Positions 52,041-62,509 are shown, counted from the stretch's first letter. The stretch: DNA of 64,000 nt from Streptomyces purpureus (GCF_014648195.1 NZ_BMQQ01000007.1:124001-188000), one strand, 5' to 3'. The notes: generated from the sequence alone by a model not told the origin. A program made the numbers and translations.

Positions 52041-54374
52041 ATGGGGGACAGCAGGCTGATCCAGGGGCGGTACCGGCTGCTCGAACAGATCGGGCGCGGG
52101 GGCATGGGTGAGGTGTGGAGCGCCACCGACGAATCCCTCGGCCGCCGCGTCGCGGTCAAATGCCTCAAACCGCTGGGACCGCAGCAGGACAAGCACTTCA
52201 TCCGAGTCCTGCGCGAGCGCTTCCGCCGCGAGGCGCGCGTCGCCGCCTCCCTCCAGCACCGTGGTGTCACCGTCGTCCATGACTTCGGGGAGGACGACGG
52301 TGTGCTCTTCCTGGTGATGGAGCTGCTCGACGGACGCAACCTCAGCCAGCTCCTGGAGGAGAACCGGCAGCATCCGCTGCCCGTCGACGACGTCGTCGAC
52401 ATCGCCGAACAGGTCGCCGACGCCCTCGCGTACACCCACCGCCAGGGGATCGTGCACCGCGACCTCAAGCCGGCCAACATCATGCGTCTGGTCGACGGCG
52501 CCGTGAAGATCTGCGACTTCGGGATCGCCCGCCTCGGCGCCGACATCGGTTTCACCTCCCGCCTCACCGGCACCGGGGTCGCCATGGGCACCCCGCACTA
52601 CATGAGTCCGGAGCAGATCAGCGGCGGGCACGTCGACCACCGCAGCGATCTGTACTCGCTGGGCTGTGTGCTCTACGAGATCGCCACCGGAGCCCCGCCG
52701 TTCGACCTCGACGACGCCTGGGCCGTCCTCGTCGGCCATCGCGACACCCCGCCCGCGCCGCTGCGCACCCACCGCTCGGAACTGCCCGCCGCCTTCGAGC
52801 GGATCGTCCTCGACCTGCTCGCCAAGACACCCGAGGGCCGCCCGGACGACGCGGCCGATCTGCGGCGCCGGATCGTGTCCGCCCGTACGGGCCCGGTCGC
52901 CCTCACCCGGCCCGTACGCCCCGGCCCTCCGCCCACCCGCCCGGCGCGGCTGCCGTCCTGGACCCGGGGCATGACCACGGGCCACAAGGCGGCCGGCGCC
53001 GCCGCACTCCGTACGACACCGCACGATCCGTCCGCCGGGCTGACGGGGGAGTGGACCTCCCCCGCCCCGATCGGCCCCATCGTGCCCGGTGTCCCCACCG
53101 ACCCCGCCATCCCCTTCGGGCCCGCCCCGGACCTCTCCCGCCCCGCGCACCAGCGCCCCGCCGGAAACACCGGAAACACCGGAACCACCGGCCCCGCCGG
53201 ATCCGGCGGCCACGGACGGCCCACGCCGTCGCCCGAGCAGGTCGCCGTCCTGCTCAGCCGCCACGACGCCGGACTCAGCCTCGGCCGGCTCGGCCGCTGG
53301 GCGGAGGCCGGTGAGGTGCACCGCGCCGTCGCCGCCGAACGCGCCGAGCTGCTCGGCCCCGACCACCCCGACACCCTCGCCAGCCGCTACGAGCTCGGCT
53401 TCACCCTCGGCCGCACCGGCCGCGCCACCGACGCCCTGCGCGAGTTCGGCGCCGTCGCCGAGGGCCGCGCCCGCGCCCTGGGACCCGACCACCCCGATAC
53501 CCTCGCCGCCCGCCAGGAGATGGCGTACGTCCTCGGCCAGCTCGGCCGCCATGCCGAGGCCCACCAGGTCTACGCGGCGGTGCTCGCCTCCCGGGAGCGC
53601 ACCACGGGCCCCGACCACCCCGACACCCTGCGCTGCCGCCACAACCTCGCCTTCAACCTGAGCCGGCTCGGCCGACTGGAGGAGTCGCACCGGATGGCGC
53701 ACGAGGTGGCCGAGGCCCGCGCCCGGCTGCTCGGACGCGAACATCCCGACACCCTGGTCACCCGGTACGAAGTCGCCTACACCCTTGGCCAGTTGGGCCG
53801 CTGGTCGGCCGCGCTCGCCGCCTACCGCGAGGTCGCCGCCGCCCGCGCGGGCGTCCTCGGCGCCGACCACCCCGACACCCTCGCCGCCCGCTACGAGATC
53901 GGCATCAGCCTCGGCCGACTCGGCCGCAGCGCCGAAGCCCTGGAGCTCTACCGGGACCTCGTCACCACCCGTACGCGCGTGCACGGCCCCGACGACCCCG
54001 AAACCCTGCGTGCCCGTCACGGCCTCGGCGTCAACCTCGGCCGGCTCGCCCGCTGGGAGGAGGCGCTCGCCGAGGCCCGCGAGGTCTGCGCGCTCAGGGA
54101 ACGGGTCCTCGGCCCGGACCATCCCGACACCCTGGTCAGCCGACGGGAGGTCGCCGTCTCCCTGGGCTGGCTGGGCCGCTGGAGCGAAGCCCTTGCCGTC
54201 TACCGCGAGGTCGCCGGCGCCCGCGAACGGGTCCTGGGCGCCGATCACCCCGACGCCCTCGCCAGCCGCAACGACGAGGCCCACTGCCTCGAACAGCTCG
54301 GCCACCACGCCGAGGCCGTCGAGCTCTACCGGCGGGTCGCCACCCTCCGCCTGCGCACCGGCACCCGCGCGTGA
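52041..54374 (+). CDS. Ser/Thr protein kinase with C-terminal tetratricopeptide repeats
   Basis: The 777-residue protein has an N-terminal Hanks kinase (about 8-285: EQIGRGGMGEVW, VAVKCLK, HRDLKPANIM, DFGIARLG, SPEQIS), a Pro/Gly/Thr-rich linker (about 290-400) and eight nearly identical 42-residue TPR units beginning DHPDTLASRYEL. It has no transmembrane helix, so it is a cytoplasmic kinase with a protein-protein interaction tail, like AfsK-type or TPR-kinase proteins of Streptomyces. No ribosome binding site stands out before ATG 52041; the context (GGGGGCGGCAGCACGCG) is acceptable. Confidence 0.9.
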   Translation: MGDSRLIQGRYRLLEQIGRGGMGEVWSATDESLGRRVAVKCLKPLGPQQDKHFIRVLRERFRREARVAASLQHRGVTVVHDFGEDDGVLFLVMELLDGRNLSQLLEENRQHPLPVDDVVDIAEQVADALAYTHRQGIVHRDLKPANIMRLVDGAVKICDFGIARLGADIGFTSRLTGTGVAMGTPHYMSPEQISGGHVDHRSDLYSLGCVLYEIATGAPPFDLDDAWAVLVGHRDTPPAPLRTHRSELPAAFERIVLDLLAKTPEGRPDDAADLRRRIVSARTGPVALTRPVRPGPPPTRPARLPSWTRGMTTGHKAAGAAALRTTPHDPSAGLTGEWTSPAPIGPIVPGVPTDPAIPFGPAPDLSRPAHQRPAGNTGNTGTTGPAGSGGHGRPTPSPEQVAVLLSRHDAGLSLGRLGRWAEAGEVHRAVAAERAELLGPDHPDTLASRYELGFTLGRTGRATDALREFGAVAEGRARALGPDHPDTLAARQEMAYVLGQLGRHAEAHQVYAAVLASRERTTGPDHPDTLRCRHNLAFNLSRLGRLEESHRMAHEVAEARARLLGREHPDTLVTRYEVAYTLGQLGRWSAALAAYREVAAARAGVLGADHPDTLAARYEIGISLGRLGRSAEALELYRDLVTTRTRVHGPDDPETLRARHGLGVNLGRLARWEEALAEAREVCALRERVLGPDHPDTLVSRREVAVSLGWLGRWSEALAVYREVAGARERVLGADHPDALASRNDEAHCLEQLGHHAEAVELYRRVATLRLRTGTRA
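53361..54368 (+). repeat. Eight 126-bp units encoding TPR motifs
   Basis: The DxPxTL motif (codons for DHPDTL or close variants) recurs every 126 bp from 53361 to 54243, exactly seven intervals. The units are similar at nucleotide level, so copy number could vary by recombination. Confidence 0.9.
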
Positions 54375-54467
54375 CCCGGCCGACCGGCCGGGACCTGCCC
54401 GACCAGCTGATCGGGACGTGGCCGGAGACAGGGTTCCGGCGCCGCCGCGCACGTGCTACCAAGAGCC

Positions 54468-56018
54468 ATGCCAGCACAGCGCTCGTACGACGCCGTCATC
54501 GTCGGCGGCGGCCACAACGGACTCGTCGCCGCCGCCTACCTCGCCCGCGCAGGCCGCTCCGTCCTCCTCCTCGAACGGCTCGAGACCACCGGCGGCGCGG
54601 CGGTCTCCACCCGCCCCTTCGCCGGGATCGACGCCCGCCTCTCCCGCTACTCGTACCTGGTGTCCCTCCTCCCGGCGAAGATCGTCAACGATCTCGACCT
54701 CGTCTTCGCCGTCCGCAAGCGCACGGTCTCCTCCTACACCCCGGTCGAGCGTGACGGCCGCGCCACCGGCCTCCTCGTCGGCGGCGGCGCCGACCGCACC
54801 CGTGCGTCCTTCGCCGCGCTCACCGGCTCCGACGACGCCTACGAGAGCTGGCTGCGCTTCTACGAGCGCACCCGCCGCGCCGCCGAGCGCATCTTCCCCA
54901 CCCTCACCGACCCGCTCCCCACCCGCGAGGAGCTGCGCGCCCGCGTCGACGACGAGACGACCTGGCGGATGCTCTTCGAAGAACCCATCGGCGTCGCGAT
55001 CGAGGAGCACTTCACCGACGACCTGGTCCGCGGCGTCGTCCTCACCGACGCCCTGATCGGCACCTTCGCCGACGCGCACGACCCCTCCCTGCTCCAGAAC
55101 CGCTGCTTCCTCTACCACGTCATCGGCGGCGGTACGGGCGACTGGGACGTCCCCGTCGGCGGCATGGGCGCCCTCACCGACGCCCTCGCGGACGCCGCCC
55201 GCCGCGCCGGGGCCGAGATCGCCACCGAACACGACGTCACCCGGATCGAGACCGACGGCCGCGCCGCCGAGATCACCTACCGCTCGGCCGGCAGCAACGG
55301 AACCGTCGCCGCCCGCCACGTCCTGGTGAACGCCTCACCCCAGGCCCTCGCCGGCCTGCTCGGCGAGAGCTCGCCGCCTCCCGCCGAGGGCGCCCAGCTC
55401 AAGGTCAACATGCTGCTGACCCGGCTCCCCAGGCTCCGGGACACCACCGTCGACCCCCGCGAGGCGTTCTCCGGCACCTTCCACATCGCCGAGGGGTACG
55501 GGCAGTTGGGCGCCGCCCACCGGGAGGCGGCCGCCGGCCGGCTGCCGACCACCCCGCCCAGCGAGATCTACTGCCACTCGCTCACCGACCGGTCGATCCT
55601 CGGCCCCGAACTCGCCGCCCAGGGCTACCAGACCCTCACCCTCTTCGGGCTCCACACCCCCGCACGGCTCTTCATCGACGACAACGACGCGGCCCGCGCC
55701 GCCCTCCTCAAGGCGACCCTCGCCGAGCTCGACACCCACCTCGCCGAGCCGCTCGCCGACTGCCTGGCCGTGGACGCCGACGGCCGCCCCTGCATCGAGG
55801 CGAAGACCCCGCTCGACCTGGAACGCGAACTACGGATGCCCGGCGGCCACATCTTCCACCGCGACCTCTCCTTCCCCTACGCCGACGACTCGACCGGCCG
55901 CTGGGGCGTGGAGACCGCGCACGCCAACGTCCTGCTGTGCGGAGCGGGCGCCGTCCGCGGCGGCGGGGTCAGCGGGATCCCCGGCCACAATGCGGCGATG
56001 GCGGTGCTCGGACGTTGA
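54468..56018 (+). CDS. FAD-dependent oxidoreductase, phytoene-desaturase-like
   Basis: The 516-residue protein has the FAD dinucleotide motif near the N-terminus (YDAVIVGGGHNGLVAAAYLA, LLERLETTGGAA), a middle domain with GGGTGDWDVPVGGMGALTDA, and a C-terminal FAD-binding end (GAGAVRGGGVSGIPGHNAAM). This is the carotenoid-isomerase/PYROXD2-like branch of flavin amine-oxidase-fold proteins, whose bacterial members are mostly uncharacterised. The carotenoid context is missing, so a pigment role is not supported. ATG 54468 is preceded by AAGAG. Confidence 0.8.
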   Translation: MPAQRSYDAVIVGGGHNGLVAAAYLARAGRSVLLLERLETTGGAAVSTRPFAGIDARLSRYSYLVSLLPAKIVNDLDLVFAVRKRTVSSYTPVERDGRATGLLVGGGADRTRASFAALTGSDDAYESWLRFYERTRRAAERIFPTLTDPLPTREELRARVDDETTWRMLFEEPIGVAIEEHFTDDLVRGVVLTDALIGTFADAHDPSLLQNRCFLYHVIGGGTGDWDVPVGGMGALTDALADAARRAGAEIATEHDVTRIETDGRAAEITYRSAGSNGTVAARHVLVNASPQALAGLLGESSPPPAEGAQLKVNMLLTRLPRLRDTTVDPREAFSGTFHIAEGYGQLGAAHREAAAGRLPTTPPSEIYCHSLTDRSILGPELAAQGYQTLTLFGLHTPARLFIDDNDAARAALLKATLAELDTHLAEPLADCLAVDADGRPCIEAKTPLDLERELRMPGGHIFHRDLSFPYADDSTGRWGVETAHANVLLCGAGAVRGGGVSGIPGHNAAMAVLGR

Positions 56019-56185
56019 CCGGCAGCAGGCCCCCGCCTGCGGCGTGAAGCCCAGCTGTGGCCGCGGTTAAGAAAACCTCGATGGACCGCACCGCCGACGT
56101 AAGGGAGATTTCTGCCAGGGATCATGGCCGGAAAACCGGCCCTCGCTCTTCCCCTCGCAGGATTCGTACGTCAGGAGCCGTTGCA

Positions 56186-57214
56186 TTGAAGGCGCTGGTC
56201 AAGCTGAAGGCTGAGCCCGGACTCTGGCTCACGGATGTGCCCGAGCCGGAGATCGGCCCCGGAGACGTACTGATCAAGGTGCTCCGCACCGGCATCTGCG
56301 GCACGGATCTGCACATCCGCTCCTGGGACGGCTGGGCACAGAAGACCATCGCCACCCCGCTGACCCTCGGCCATGAGTTCGTCGGCGAGGTCGTCGAGGT
56401 CGGCCGCGACGTGGCCGACGTCAAGAGCGGCGACCTCGTGAGCGGCGAAGGCCACCTGGTCTGCGGAAAGTGCCGCAACTGCCTCGCCGGCCGGCGCCAC
56501 CTGTGCCGCGCCACCGTCGGCCTCGGCGTCGGCCGCGATGGCGCCTTCGCCGAGTACGTCGCCCTGCCCGCGTCCAACGTGTGGGTGCACCGCGTCCCCG
56601 TGGACCTCGACATCGCCGCCATCTTCGACCCGTTCGGCAACGCCGTGCACACCGCGCTGTCGTTCCCGCTGGTCGGCGAGGACGTCCTCATCACCGGCGC
56701 CGGACCGATCGGCATCATGGCCGCGGCCGTCGCCAAGCACGCCGGCGCCCGCAACGTCGTGATCACCGACGTCAGCGAGGCCCGCCTCGCGCTCGCCCGC
56801 AAGGTCGGCGTCAGCCTGGCCCTCAACGTCGCCGAGACCACCATCGCGGACGGCCAGCGCCAGATGGGCATGCGCGAGGGCTTCGACATCGGCCTGGAGA
56901 TGTCCGGCCGCCCCGAGGCCATGCGCGACATGATCGCCAACATGACCAACGGCGGCCGGATCGCCATGCTGGGCCTGCCCGCGCAGGAGTTCCCGGTCGA
57001 CTGGTCCCGGATCGTCACCTCCATGATCACGATCAAGGGCATCTACGGCCGCGAGATGTTCGAGACCTGGTACGCCATGTCCGTCCTGCTGGAAGCGGGC
57101 CTCGACCTCGGCCCCGTGATCACCGGCCGCTACTCCTATCAGGAGTACGAAACCGCCTTCGACGACGCCGCGAGCGGCCAGGGCGGCAAGATCATCCTCG
57201 ACTGGACCGCCTGA
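56186..57214 (+). CDS. tdh: L-threonine 3-dehydrogenase
   Basis: The 342-residue zinc alcohol-dehydrogenase-type enzyme has [27 protein letters not shown], the four-Cys structural zinc loop [20 protein letters not shown], Rossmann [17 protein letters not shown] and the Tdh end [14 protein letters not shown]. It oxidises threonine to 2-amino-3-ketobutyrate. The TTG at 56186 is chosen because AGGAG lies eight bases upstream and the protein has normal length. It forms an operon with kbl 24 bases downstream. Confidence 0.92.
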   Translation: MKALVKLKAEPGLWLTDVPEPEIGPGDVLIKVLRTGICGTDLHIRSWDGWAQKTIATPLTLGHEFVGEVVEVGRDVADVKSGDLVSGEGHLVCGKCRNCLAGRRHLCRATVGLGVGRDGAFAEYVALPASNVWVHRVPVDLDIAAIFDPFGNAVHTALSFPLVGEDVLITGAGPIGIMAAAVAKHAGARNVVITDVSEARLALARKVGVSLALNVAETTIADGQRQMGMREGFDIGLEMSGRPEAMRDMIANMTNGGRIAMLGLPAQEFPVDWSRIVTSMITIKGIYGREMFETWYAMSVLLEAGLDLGPVITGRYSYQEYETAFDDAASGQGGKIILDWTA

Positions 57215-57238
57215 GCTTTCCCTTCTGGAGAATCACTG

Positions 57239-58438
57239 ATGTTCGACTCCGTACGCGACGAGCTGCGCACCACCCTCGACGAGATCCGCGCCGCCGGGCT
57301 GCACAAGCCCGAGCGCGTCATCGGCACCCCCCAGTCCGCCACCGTCGCCGTCACCGCCGGCGGCCGCCCCGGTGACGTGCTCAACTTCTGCGCCAACAAC
57401 TACCTCGGCCTCGCCGACCACCCCGCGGTGATCGGCGCCGCGCACAGCGCGCTGGACCGCTGGGGCTACGGCATGGCCTCCGTCCGCTTCATCTGCGGCA
57501 CCCAGGAGGTGCACAAGGAGCTGGAGCAGCGGCTCTCCGCCTTCCTCGGGCAGGAGGACACGATCCTCTACTCCTCCTGCTTCGACGCCAACGGAGGCGT
57601 CTTCGAGACCCTCCTCGGCGCCGAGGACGCCGTCATCTCCGACGCCCTCAACCACGCCTCGATCATCGACGGCATCCGCCTCTCCAAGGCCCGCCGCTTC
57701 CGCTACGCCAACCGCGACATGGCCGACCTGGAGCAGCAGCTCAAGGAGGCCACCGAGGGAGGCGCGCGGCGCACGCTGATCGTCACCGACGGTGTGTTCT
57801 CCATGGACGGCTACGTCGCCCCGCTCGACGAGATCTGCGACCTGGCCGAGCGCCACGGCGCGATGGTCATGGTCGACGACTCGCACGCCGTCGGCTTCGT
57901 CGGCCCCGGCGGCCGCGGCACCCCCGAGCTGCACGGCGTCATGGACCGCGTCGACATCATCACCGGCACCCTCGGCAAGGCCCTCGGCGGCGCCTCCGGC
58001 GGCTATGTCGCCGCCCGCGCCGAGATCGTCGCCCTGCTGCGCCAGCGCTCCCGTCCGTACCTCTTCTCCAATACCCTCGCCCCGGTCATCGCCGCCGCCT
58101 CGCTGAAGGTCCTCGACCTGCTGGAGTCGGCCGGTGACCTGCGCGAGCGGCTGAACGAGAACACCAAGCTCTTCCGCACCCGCATGACCGAGGAGGGCTT
58201 CGACATCCTCCCCGGCGACCACGCCATCGCGCCGGTGATGATCGGCGACGCGGCGGAGGCGGCCCGCATGGCCGACCTGCTCCTGGAGCGCGGCGTGTAC
58301 GTGATCGGCTTCTCGTACCCGGTCGTCCCCCAGGGCCAGGCCCGGATCCGCGTCCAGCTGTCCGCGGCGCACTCGCCCGATGACGTCAACCGCGCGGTGG
58401 ACGCGTTCGTCGATGCCAGGGCCGCCCTGCGAGACTAG
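57239..58438 (+). CDS. kbl: 2-amino-3-ketobutyrate CoA ligase
   Basis: The 399-residue PLP enzyme of the alpha-oxoamine synthase family has [10 protein letters not shown], the SVRFICGTQ loop, [10 protein letters not shown], and the PLP lysine Lys247 in [14 protein letters not shown]. It cleaves the Tdh product with CoA to glycine and acetyl-CoA. TCTGGAG precedes the ATG. The tdh-kbl pair is the standard threonine-degradation unit. Confidence 0.93.
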   Translation: MFDSVRDELRTTLDEIRAAGLHKPERVIGTPQSATVAVTAGGRPGDVLNFCANNYLGLADHPAVIGAAHSALDRWGYGMASVRFICGTQEVHKELEQRLSAFLGQEDTILYSSCFDANGGVFETLLGAEDAVISDALNHASIIDGIRLSKARRFRYANRDMADLEQQLKEATEGGARRTLIVTDGVFSMDGYVAPLDEICDLAERHGAMVMVDDSHAVGFVGPGGRGTPELHGVMDRVDIITGTLGKALGGASGGYVAARAEIVALLRQRSRPYLFSNTLAPVIAAASLKVLDLLESAGDLRERLNENTKLFRTRMTEEGFDILPGDHAIAPVMIGDAAEAARMADLLLERGVYVIGFSYPVVPQGQARIRVQLSAAHSPDDVNRAVDAFVDARAALRD

Positions 58439-58442
58439 GGGC

Positions 58443-59351
58443 ATGATCGAAGCGCGGCGGCTGCACATCCTCCGAGCGGTGGCCGACCACCGTACGGTCA
58501 CCGCGGCTGCCGCCGCGCTCTATCTCACGCCCTCCGCGGTCAGCCAGCAGCTGGCCGCCCTGGAGCAGGAGACCGGGCACCGGCTCGTCGACCGCAGCGC
58601 CCGCGGCGTCCGGCTGACCCCGGCGGGCGAGATCCTGCTCAGCCACGCCAACGCGGTCCTGGCCCAGCTGGAGCGGGCCGAGTCGGAGCTCGCGGCCTAC
58701 GGCTCCGGCGAGGCCGGCACGGTCACCGTGGCGGCCTTCGCCACCGGCATCGGCCTCGTCGTGGGCCCCGCCATCACCGAGCTCGCCCGCTCCTCGCCCG
58801 GCATACGAGTCCGGGTCCGGGACGCCGAGGGCGACGCGAGCCTCCTCATGGTCCTGGACCGGCAGGTCGACGTGGCGGTGGCCGTCGAGTACCGCGGCGC
58901 CCCTGGCGAGGACGACGCCCGGCTGACCAGGGTGGCGCTGTACGCCGAGCCGTTCGACGCGGTCCTGCCGGTCGGCCACCCCCTCGCGGGCCACGAGCAG
59001 GTCGCGCTCGGAGCCCTCGCCAAGGACCCGTGGATCGGCCCCTACCCCGGCAACCCCTGCCATGACGTGGTCGTCCTGGCCTGCGAGTACGCCGGATTCG
59101 AACCCCGCCTGGAGCATTCGTCCGACGACTTCCGGGCCGTGGTGTCGCTGGCCTCCGCCGCGGCGGGCGTCGCCCTCGTGCCGCGCTCGGCGCTGCGCGG
59201 CATGGATCTCACCGATGTGGTGATCCGTCCCGTCGACGGGGTGGCCCCCACCCGCCGCGTCTTCGCGGCGGTCCGCCGCGGCGCGGAGGAGCACCCCCTG
59301 ATCCGGCCCGTCCTGAAGGCGCTGGAGACGGCGGCGGCCCCCAGCCCCTGA
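58443..59351 (+). CDS. LysR-family regulator downstream of kbl
   Basis: The 302-residue protein has a LysR helix-turn-helix (RRLHILRAVADHRTVTAAAA, TPSAVSQQLAALEQETGHRL) and an effector domain. It starts four bases after the kbl stop, so it is cotranscribed with tdh-kbl and is a candidate regulator of threonine breakdown. No separate promoter is visible. Confidence 0.85.
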   Translation: MIEARRLHILRAVADHRTVTAAAAALYLTPSAVSQQLAALEQETGHRLVDRSARGVRLTPAGEILLSHANAVLAQLERAESELAAYGSGEAGTVTVAAFATGIGLVVGPAITELARSSPGIRVRVRDAEGDASLLMVLDRQVDVAVAVEYRGAPGEDDARLTRVALYAEPFDAVLPVGHPLAGHEQVALGALAKDPWIGPYPGNPCHDVVVLACEYAGFEPRLEHSSDDFRAVVSLASAAAGVALVPRSALRGMDLTDVVIRPVDGVAPTRRVFAAVRRGAEEHPLIRPVLKALETAAAPSP

Positions 59352-59364
59352 CGAGCGGCCGGGT

Positions 59365-61173
59365 TCAGTCCGCCGACGGTGTCCAGCCCCGGGCCTCGAT
59401 CCGGGCCGCGTCGGACGGCCGGGTCTCGTCGAAGAGGGTGCGGCGCCCGCTGCGGACCCGCAGCCCGTCGACGTACACCCCGCGTCCCACGTACAGCTGG
59501 TCGGTGGTGTAGCGCCAGCGCAGCCGGAACGGCGCCGTGTGCCAGGCCGTCAGATCGGCCTCCAGGTCGTGCCAGCGGCGGCCCGACCAGCCGGTCGCCG
59601 ATCCGCTCGGGTGGGCTTGGGGCTCTTCGCCCGGCCGGACGGTGGTGAACGGCACCGGCTGCCAGGTGGCGCCCGCGTCGCCCGACGCCTCCAGGTGGAC
59701 GGCGTCCGAGCCGGGCTCCGTGTCCCACCACAGGGCGCAGTCGAGGCGCAGGGGGCCCGCGCCGGGGGTCAGCTCGGGGAGGGTGAGGGTGGCGGTGGTG
59801 CTGCCTGCCGTGCCGGAGAACCAGGCGGTACGTCCCCGCCTCGGGCGCACCGGGACCGCGCGGGCGAGGTGGGTGGCGGCGGCCACGCGGGGCGCCGAGC
59901 CGGAGCGCCAGCCGCGTACGGGATGGACGGAGTTGCCGAGCAGGATCAGGAACGTGTCGGTGCTCGGGTCGAGCACGAGACTGGTGCCGGTGAAGCCGGT
60001 GTGCCCGGCGCTGCTCGGGGTGGCCATCGCTCCCATGTACCAGTGCTGGTAGAGCTCGAAGCCGAGCCCGTGCTCGTCGCCGGGGAAAGCGGTGTTGAAG
60101 TCGGTGAACAGCAGGGCGACCGAGTCGCGGCGCAGGATGCGGGCCTGGCCGTACGCGCCGCCGTTGAGGAGCGTACGGGCGAGGACCGCCAGGTCCCAGG
60201 CGCAGGAGAAGACCCCGGCGTGGCCCGCGACCCCGCCCAGGCTGTACGCGTTCTCGTCGTGGACCTCGCCCCACACCAGCCCCCGCTCCAGGCCCGACCA
60301 CGGCAGCCGGGCGTCCTCGGTGGCGGCGATCTTCGGCCGCCAGGAGGGCGGGGGATTGAAACGTGTGCGGCGCATGCCGAGCGGAGCGGTGATCTCGTCG
60401 TGGAGCAGTGCATCCAGAGGGCGACCGGTGATCTCCTCCAGGATCAGCTGAAGCGTGATCAGGTTGAGGTCGGAGTAGAGATAGCGGGAGCCGGGTGGGC
60501 TCACCGGCATCTCGTTCCACAGCAGCCGCAGCTTCCCCTCCCGCGTGGGCTCCTTGTAGAGCGGCAGCCAGGCCCGCAGCCCCGAGGTGTGGGTGAGCAG
60601 CTGGCGTACCGTCACCTCCCGCTTGCCCCCGCCCCCGAACTCCGGAAGATACGCGGTGACCTTGCCCTCCAGCTCCAGCGCGCCCCGCTCGATCTGCTGC
60701 ACGGCAAGGATCGCGGTGAACAGCTTCGACACCGACGCCAGGTCGAAGACGGTGTCCTCGGCCATCGGGATCTGCCGCTCCACCGGCAGCTCGACGCCGG
60801 TGTCGGTGGTCTCGTCGTAGGCCGCGTACCGCAGCGCCTGCCCGATCGGCCGGTGCAGCGCCACCGTCGAGCCGCGCCCCGCGAGCAGGACCGCGCCCGC
60901 GTACCACGGGTGCTTGTGGGAGGGGCCGAGATACCGCTCGGCGTCGGCGACCAGCCGGTCCAGGTGCTCCGGCAGCAGCCCGGCGCGTTCGGCGGAGCCG
61001 CGCCGCAGTACGGGCGTACCCCCGGCCGCGCCGTCGCGGTCGTCCGCCGCCCAGGCCGCCGCCGGTGGCATCGGGCCGATCACCAAGGAACCTCCCAGGG
61101 CCAGGACCCCGCCGCCAAGTCGTCGCCTGCTGATGGCCTTGCCCGAAGATCCGGGCGCGGAGCCCTCTGCCAT
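59365..61173 (-). CDS. Tat-exported serine beta-lactamase-family hydrolase with C-terminal jelly-roll
   Basis: The 602-residue precursor has a twin-arginine signal (SRRRLGGGVLALGGSLVIGP, cleavage near AWA about residue 42), a class C beta-lactamase/esterase domain with SxxK motif SVSK, a Tyr motif YSDLN and HTGFTGTS, and a C-terminal beta region (WFSGTAGSTTATLTLPELTP, VGRGVYVDGLRV) like an MAM or carbohydrate-binding jelly-roll. It is secreted or cell-wall bound; D-peptidase, esterase or amidase activity is possible. GGGAGG precedes the ATG. It converges on the LysR gene. Confidence 0.88.
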   Translation of the reverse strand: MAEGSAPGSSGKAISRRRLGGGVLALGGSLVIGPMPPAAAWAADDRDGAAGGTPVLRRGSAERAGLLPEHLDRLVADAERYLGPSHKHPWYAGAVLLAGRGSTVALHRPIGQALRYAAYDETTDTGVELPVERQIPMAEDTVFDLASVSKLFTAILAVQQIERGALELEGKVTAYLPEFGGGGKREVTVRQLLTHTSGLRAWLPLYKEPTREGKLRLLWNEMPVSPPGSRYLYSDLNLITLQLILEEITGRPLDALLHDEITAPLGMRRTRFNPPPSWRPKIAATEDARLPWSGLERGLVWGEVHDENAYSLGGVAGHAGVFSCAWDLAVLARTLLNGGAYGQARILRRDSVALLFTDFNTAFPGDEHGLGFELYQHWYMGAMATPSSAGHTGFTGTSLVLDPSTDTFLILLGNSVHPVRGWRSGSAPRVAAATHLARAVPVRPRRGRTAWFSGTAGSTTATLTLPELTPGAGPLRLDCALWWDTEPGSDAVHLEASGDAGATWQPVPFTTVRPGEEPQAHPSGSATGWSGRRWHDLEADLTAWHTAPFRLRWRYTTDQLYVGRGVYVDGLRVRSGRRTLFDETRPSDAARIEARGWTPSAD

Positions 61174-61339
61174 CGTGCCTCCCGGTCCCAGCCCAGCTGA
61201 AAGATGCCTTCGGTCACGTCCGCAACAGAGGAAACTTTCTTACCGAGGTGACCTGCCGTCAAGGACGCCGAAGGGCCAAGGGGCCCGCGCGCCGGGCCCC
61301 CGGGCGTTCCGAAGGGCCGTCGGACCGCCCCTCAAGAAA

Positions 61340-61356
61340 TCTGACACCGCATCAGA
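61340..61356. promoter_or_regulatory. Inverted repeat TCTGA-N7-TCAGA, candidate operator
   Basis: The 5-bp arms are perfect. It lies 44 bases upstream of the flavin oxidoreductase start in the divergent spacer with the serine hydrolase, the expected position for a TetR-type operator of this acyl-CoA-related operon. No regulator gene is adjacent. Confidence 0.35.
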
Positions 61357-61399
61357 AAATCTCTTCCCTCGTCCCGCCCGCTGCGGCATCCTGCGCCCC

Positions 61400-62509
61400 A
61401 TGGAGACGGAGCTGAGCAAGAGACTGGGCATCGAGCACGCCATCTTCGGCTTCACGCCCTTCCCCGCGGTGGCCGCCGCCATCACCCGCGCCGGCGGCTT
61501 CGGGGTCCTCGGGGCGGTGCGCTACACCGCCCCGGACGACCTCGCCCGCGACCTCGACTGGATGCAGGAGCACACCGACGGGCTGCCCTACGGACTCGAC
61601 GTCGTCATGCCCGCCAAGAAGGTCGAGGGTGTGACCGAGTCCGATGTCGAGGCGATGATCCCCGAAGGGCACCGGGAGTTCGTCCGTGCCACCCTCGCCA
61701 AGCACGGCGTACCCGAACTCGCCGAGGGTGAGGCCTCCGGCTGGCGCATCACCGGCTGGATGGAGCAGGTCGCCCGCAGCCAGCTCGACGTCGCCTTCGA
61801 CTACCCCATCAAACTCCTCGCCAACGCCCTCGGCTCCCCGCCCCCGGACGTCGTACGCCGCGCACACGACCACGGAGTCCTCGTCGCCGCGCTCGCGGGC
61901 AGCGCCCGCCACGCCCGCCACCACGCCGACGCCGGCATCGACATCGTCGTCGCCCAGGGCTACGAGGCGGGCGGCCACACCGGCGAGATCGCCTCCATGG
62001 TCCTCACCCCCGAAGTCGTCGACGCCGTCGGCCCGCTGCCCGTCCTCGCCGCCGGCGGCATCGGCAGCGGCGAACAGATCGCCGCCGGACTCGCCCTCGG
62101 CGCCCAGGGCGTCTGGCTCGGCTCCCTCTGGCTCACCACCACCGAGGCCGAGCTCCACTCCCGGGCCCTGACCGCCAAGCTCCTCGCCGCGGGCTCCGGC
62201 GACACCGTCCGCTCCCGCGCCCTGACGGGCAAGCCCGCCCGCCAGCTGCGCACCGAATGGACCGACGCGTGGGACGACCCGGCCGGGCCCGGACCGCTCC
62301 CCATGCCGCTCCAGGGGCTGCTGGTCGCCGAGGCCGTCTCCCGGATCCAGAAGTACGAGGTGGAACCGCTGCTCGGCACCCCCGTCGGGCAGATCGTCGG
62401 CCGGATGAACGCCGAACGCAGCGTGCGCGAGGTCTTCGACGACCTCACCCGCGGTTTCGAACGGGCCGTCGGCCGCATCCAGCGCATCGCCGGAAGGAGC
62501 GGGACATGA
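61400..62509 (+). CDS. NAD(P)H-dependent flavin oxidoreductase (nitronate monooxygenase type)
   Basis: The 369-residue FMN protein has the TIM-barrel pattern of 2-nitropropane dioxygenase/nitronate monooxygenases: AAAITRAGGFGVLGAV, HARHHADAGIDIVVAQGYEA with AGGHTGE, and VLAAGGIGSGEQIAAGLALG plus GVWLGSLWL. Such proteins often accompany acyl-CoA genes, and the next gene is an acyl-CoA synthetase coupled by ATGA. The true substrate is unclear. The start is set by the conserved N-terminus. Confidence 0.85.
   Translation: METELSKRLGIEHAIFGFTPFPAVAAAITRAGGFGVLGAVRYTAPDDLARDLDWMQEHTDGLPYGLDVVMPAKKVEGVTESDVEAMIPEGHREFVRATLAKHGVPELAEGEASGWRITGWMEQVARSQLDVAFDYPIKLLANALGSPPPDVVRRAHDHGVLVAALAGSARHARHHADAGIDIVVAQGYEAGGHTGEIASMVLTPEVVDAVGPLPVLAAGGIGSGEQIAAGLALGAQGVWLGSLWLTTTEAELHSRALTAKLLAAGSGDTVRSRALTGKPARQLRTEWTDAWDDPAGPGPLPMPLQGLLVAEAVSRIQKYEVEPLLGTPVGQIVGRMNAERSVREVFDDLTRGFERAVGRIQRIAGRSGT

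Noticed and set aside
51694..52059. 121-codon plus-strand ORF before the TPR kinase
   Set aside because: It has no ribosome binding site, overlaps the kinase start, and only part of it resembles a protein family; treated as remnant/spacer.
50613..54452. Very long minus-strand frame extending the reductase through the kinase region
   Set aside because: It is an artefact of GC-rich antisense frames; the reductase starts at ATG 50612 with a good ribosome binding site.
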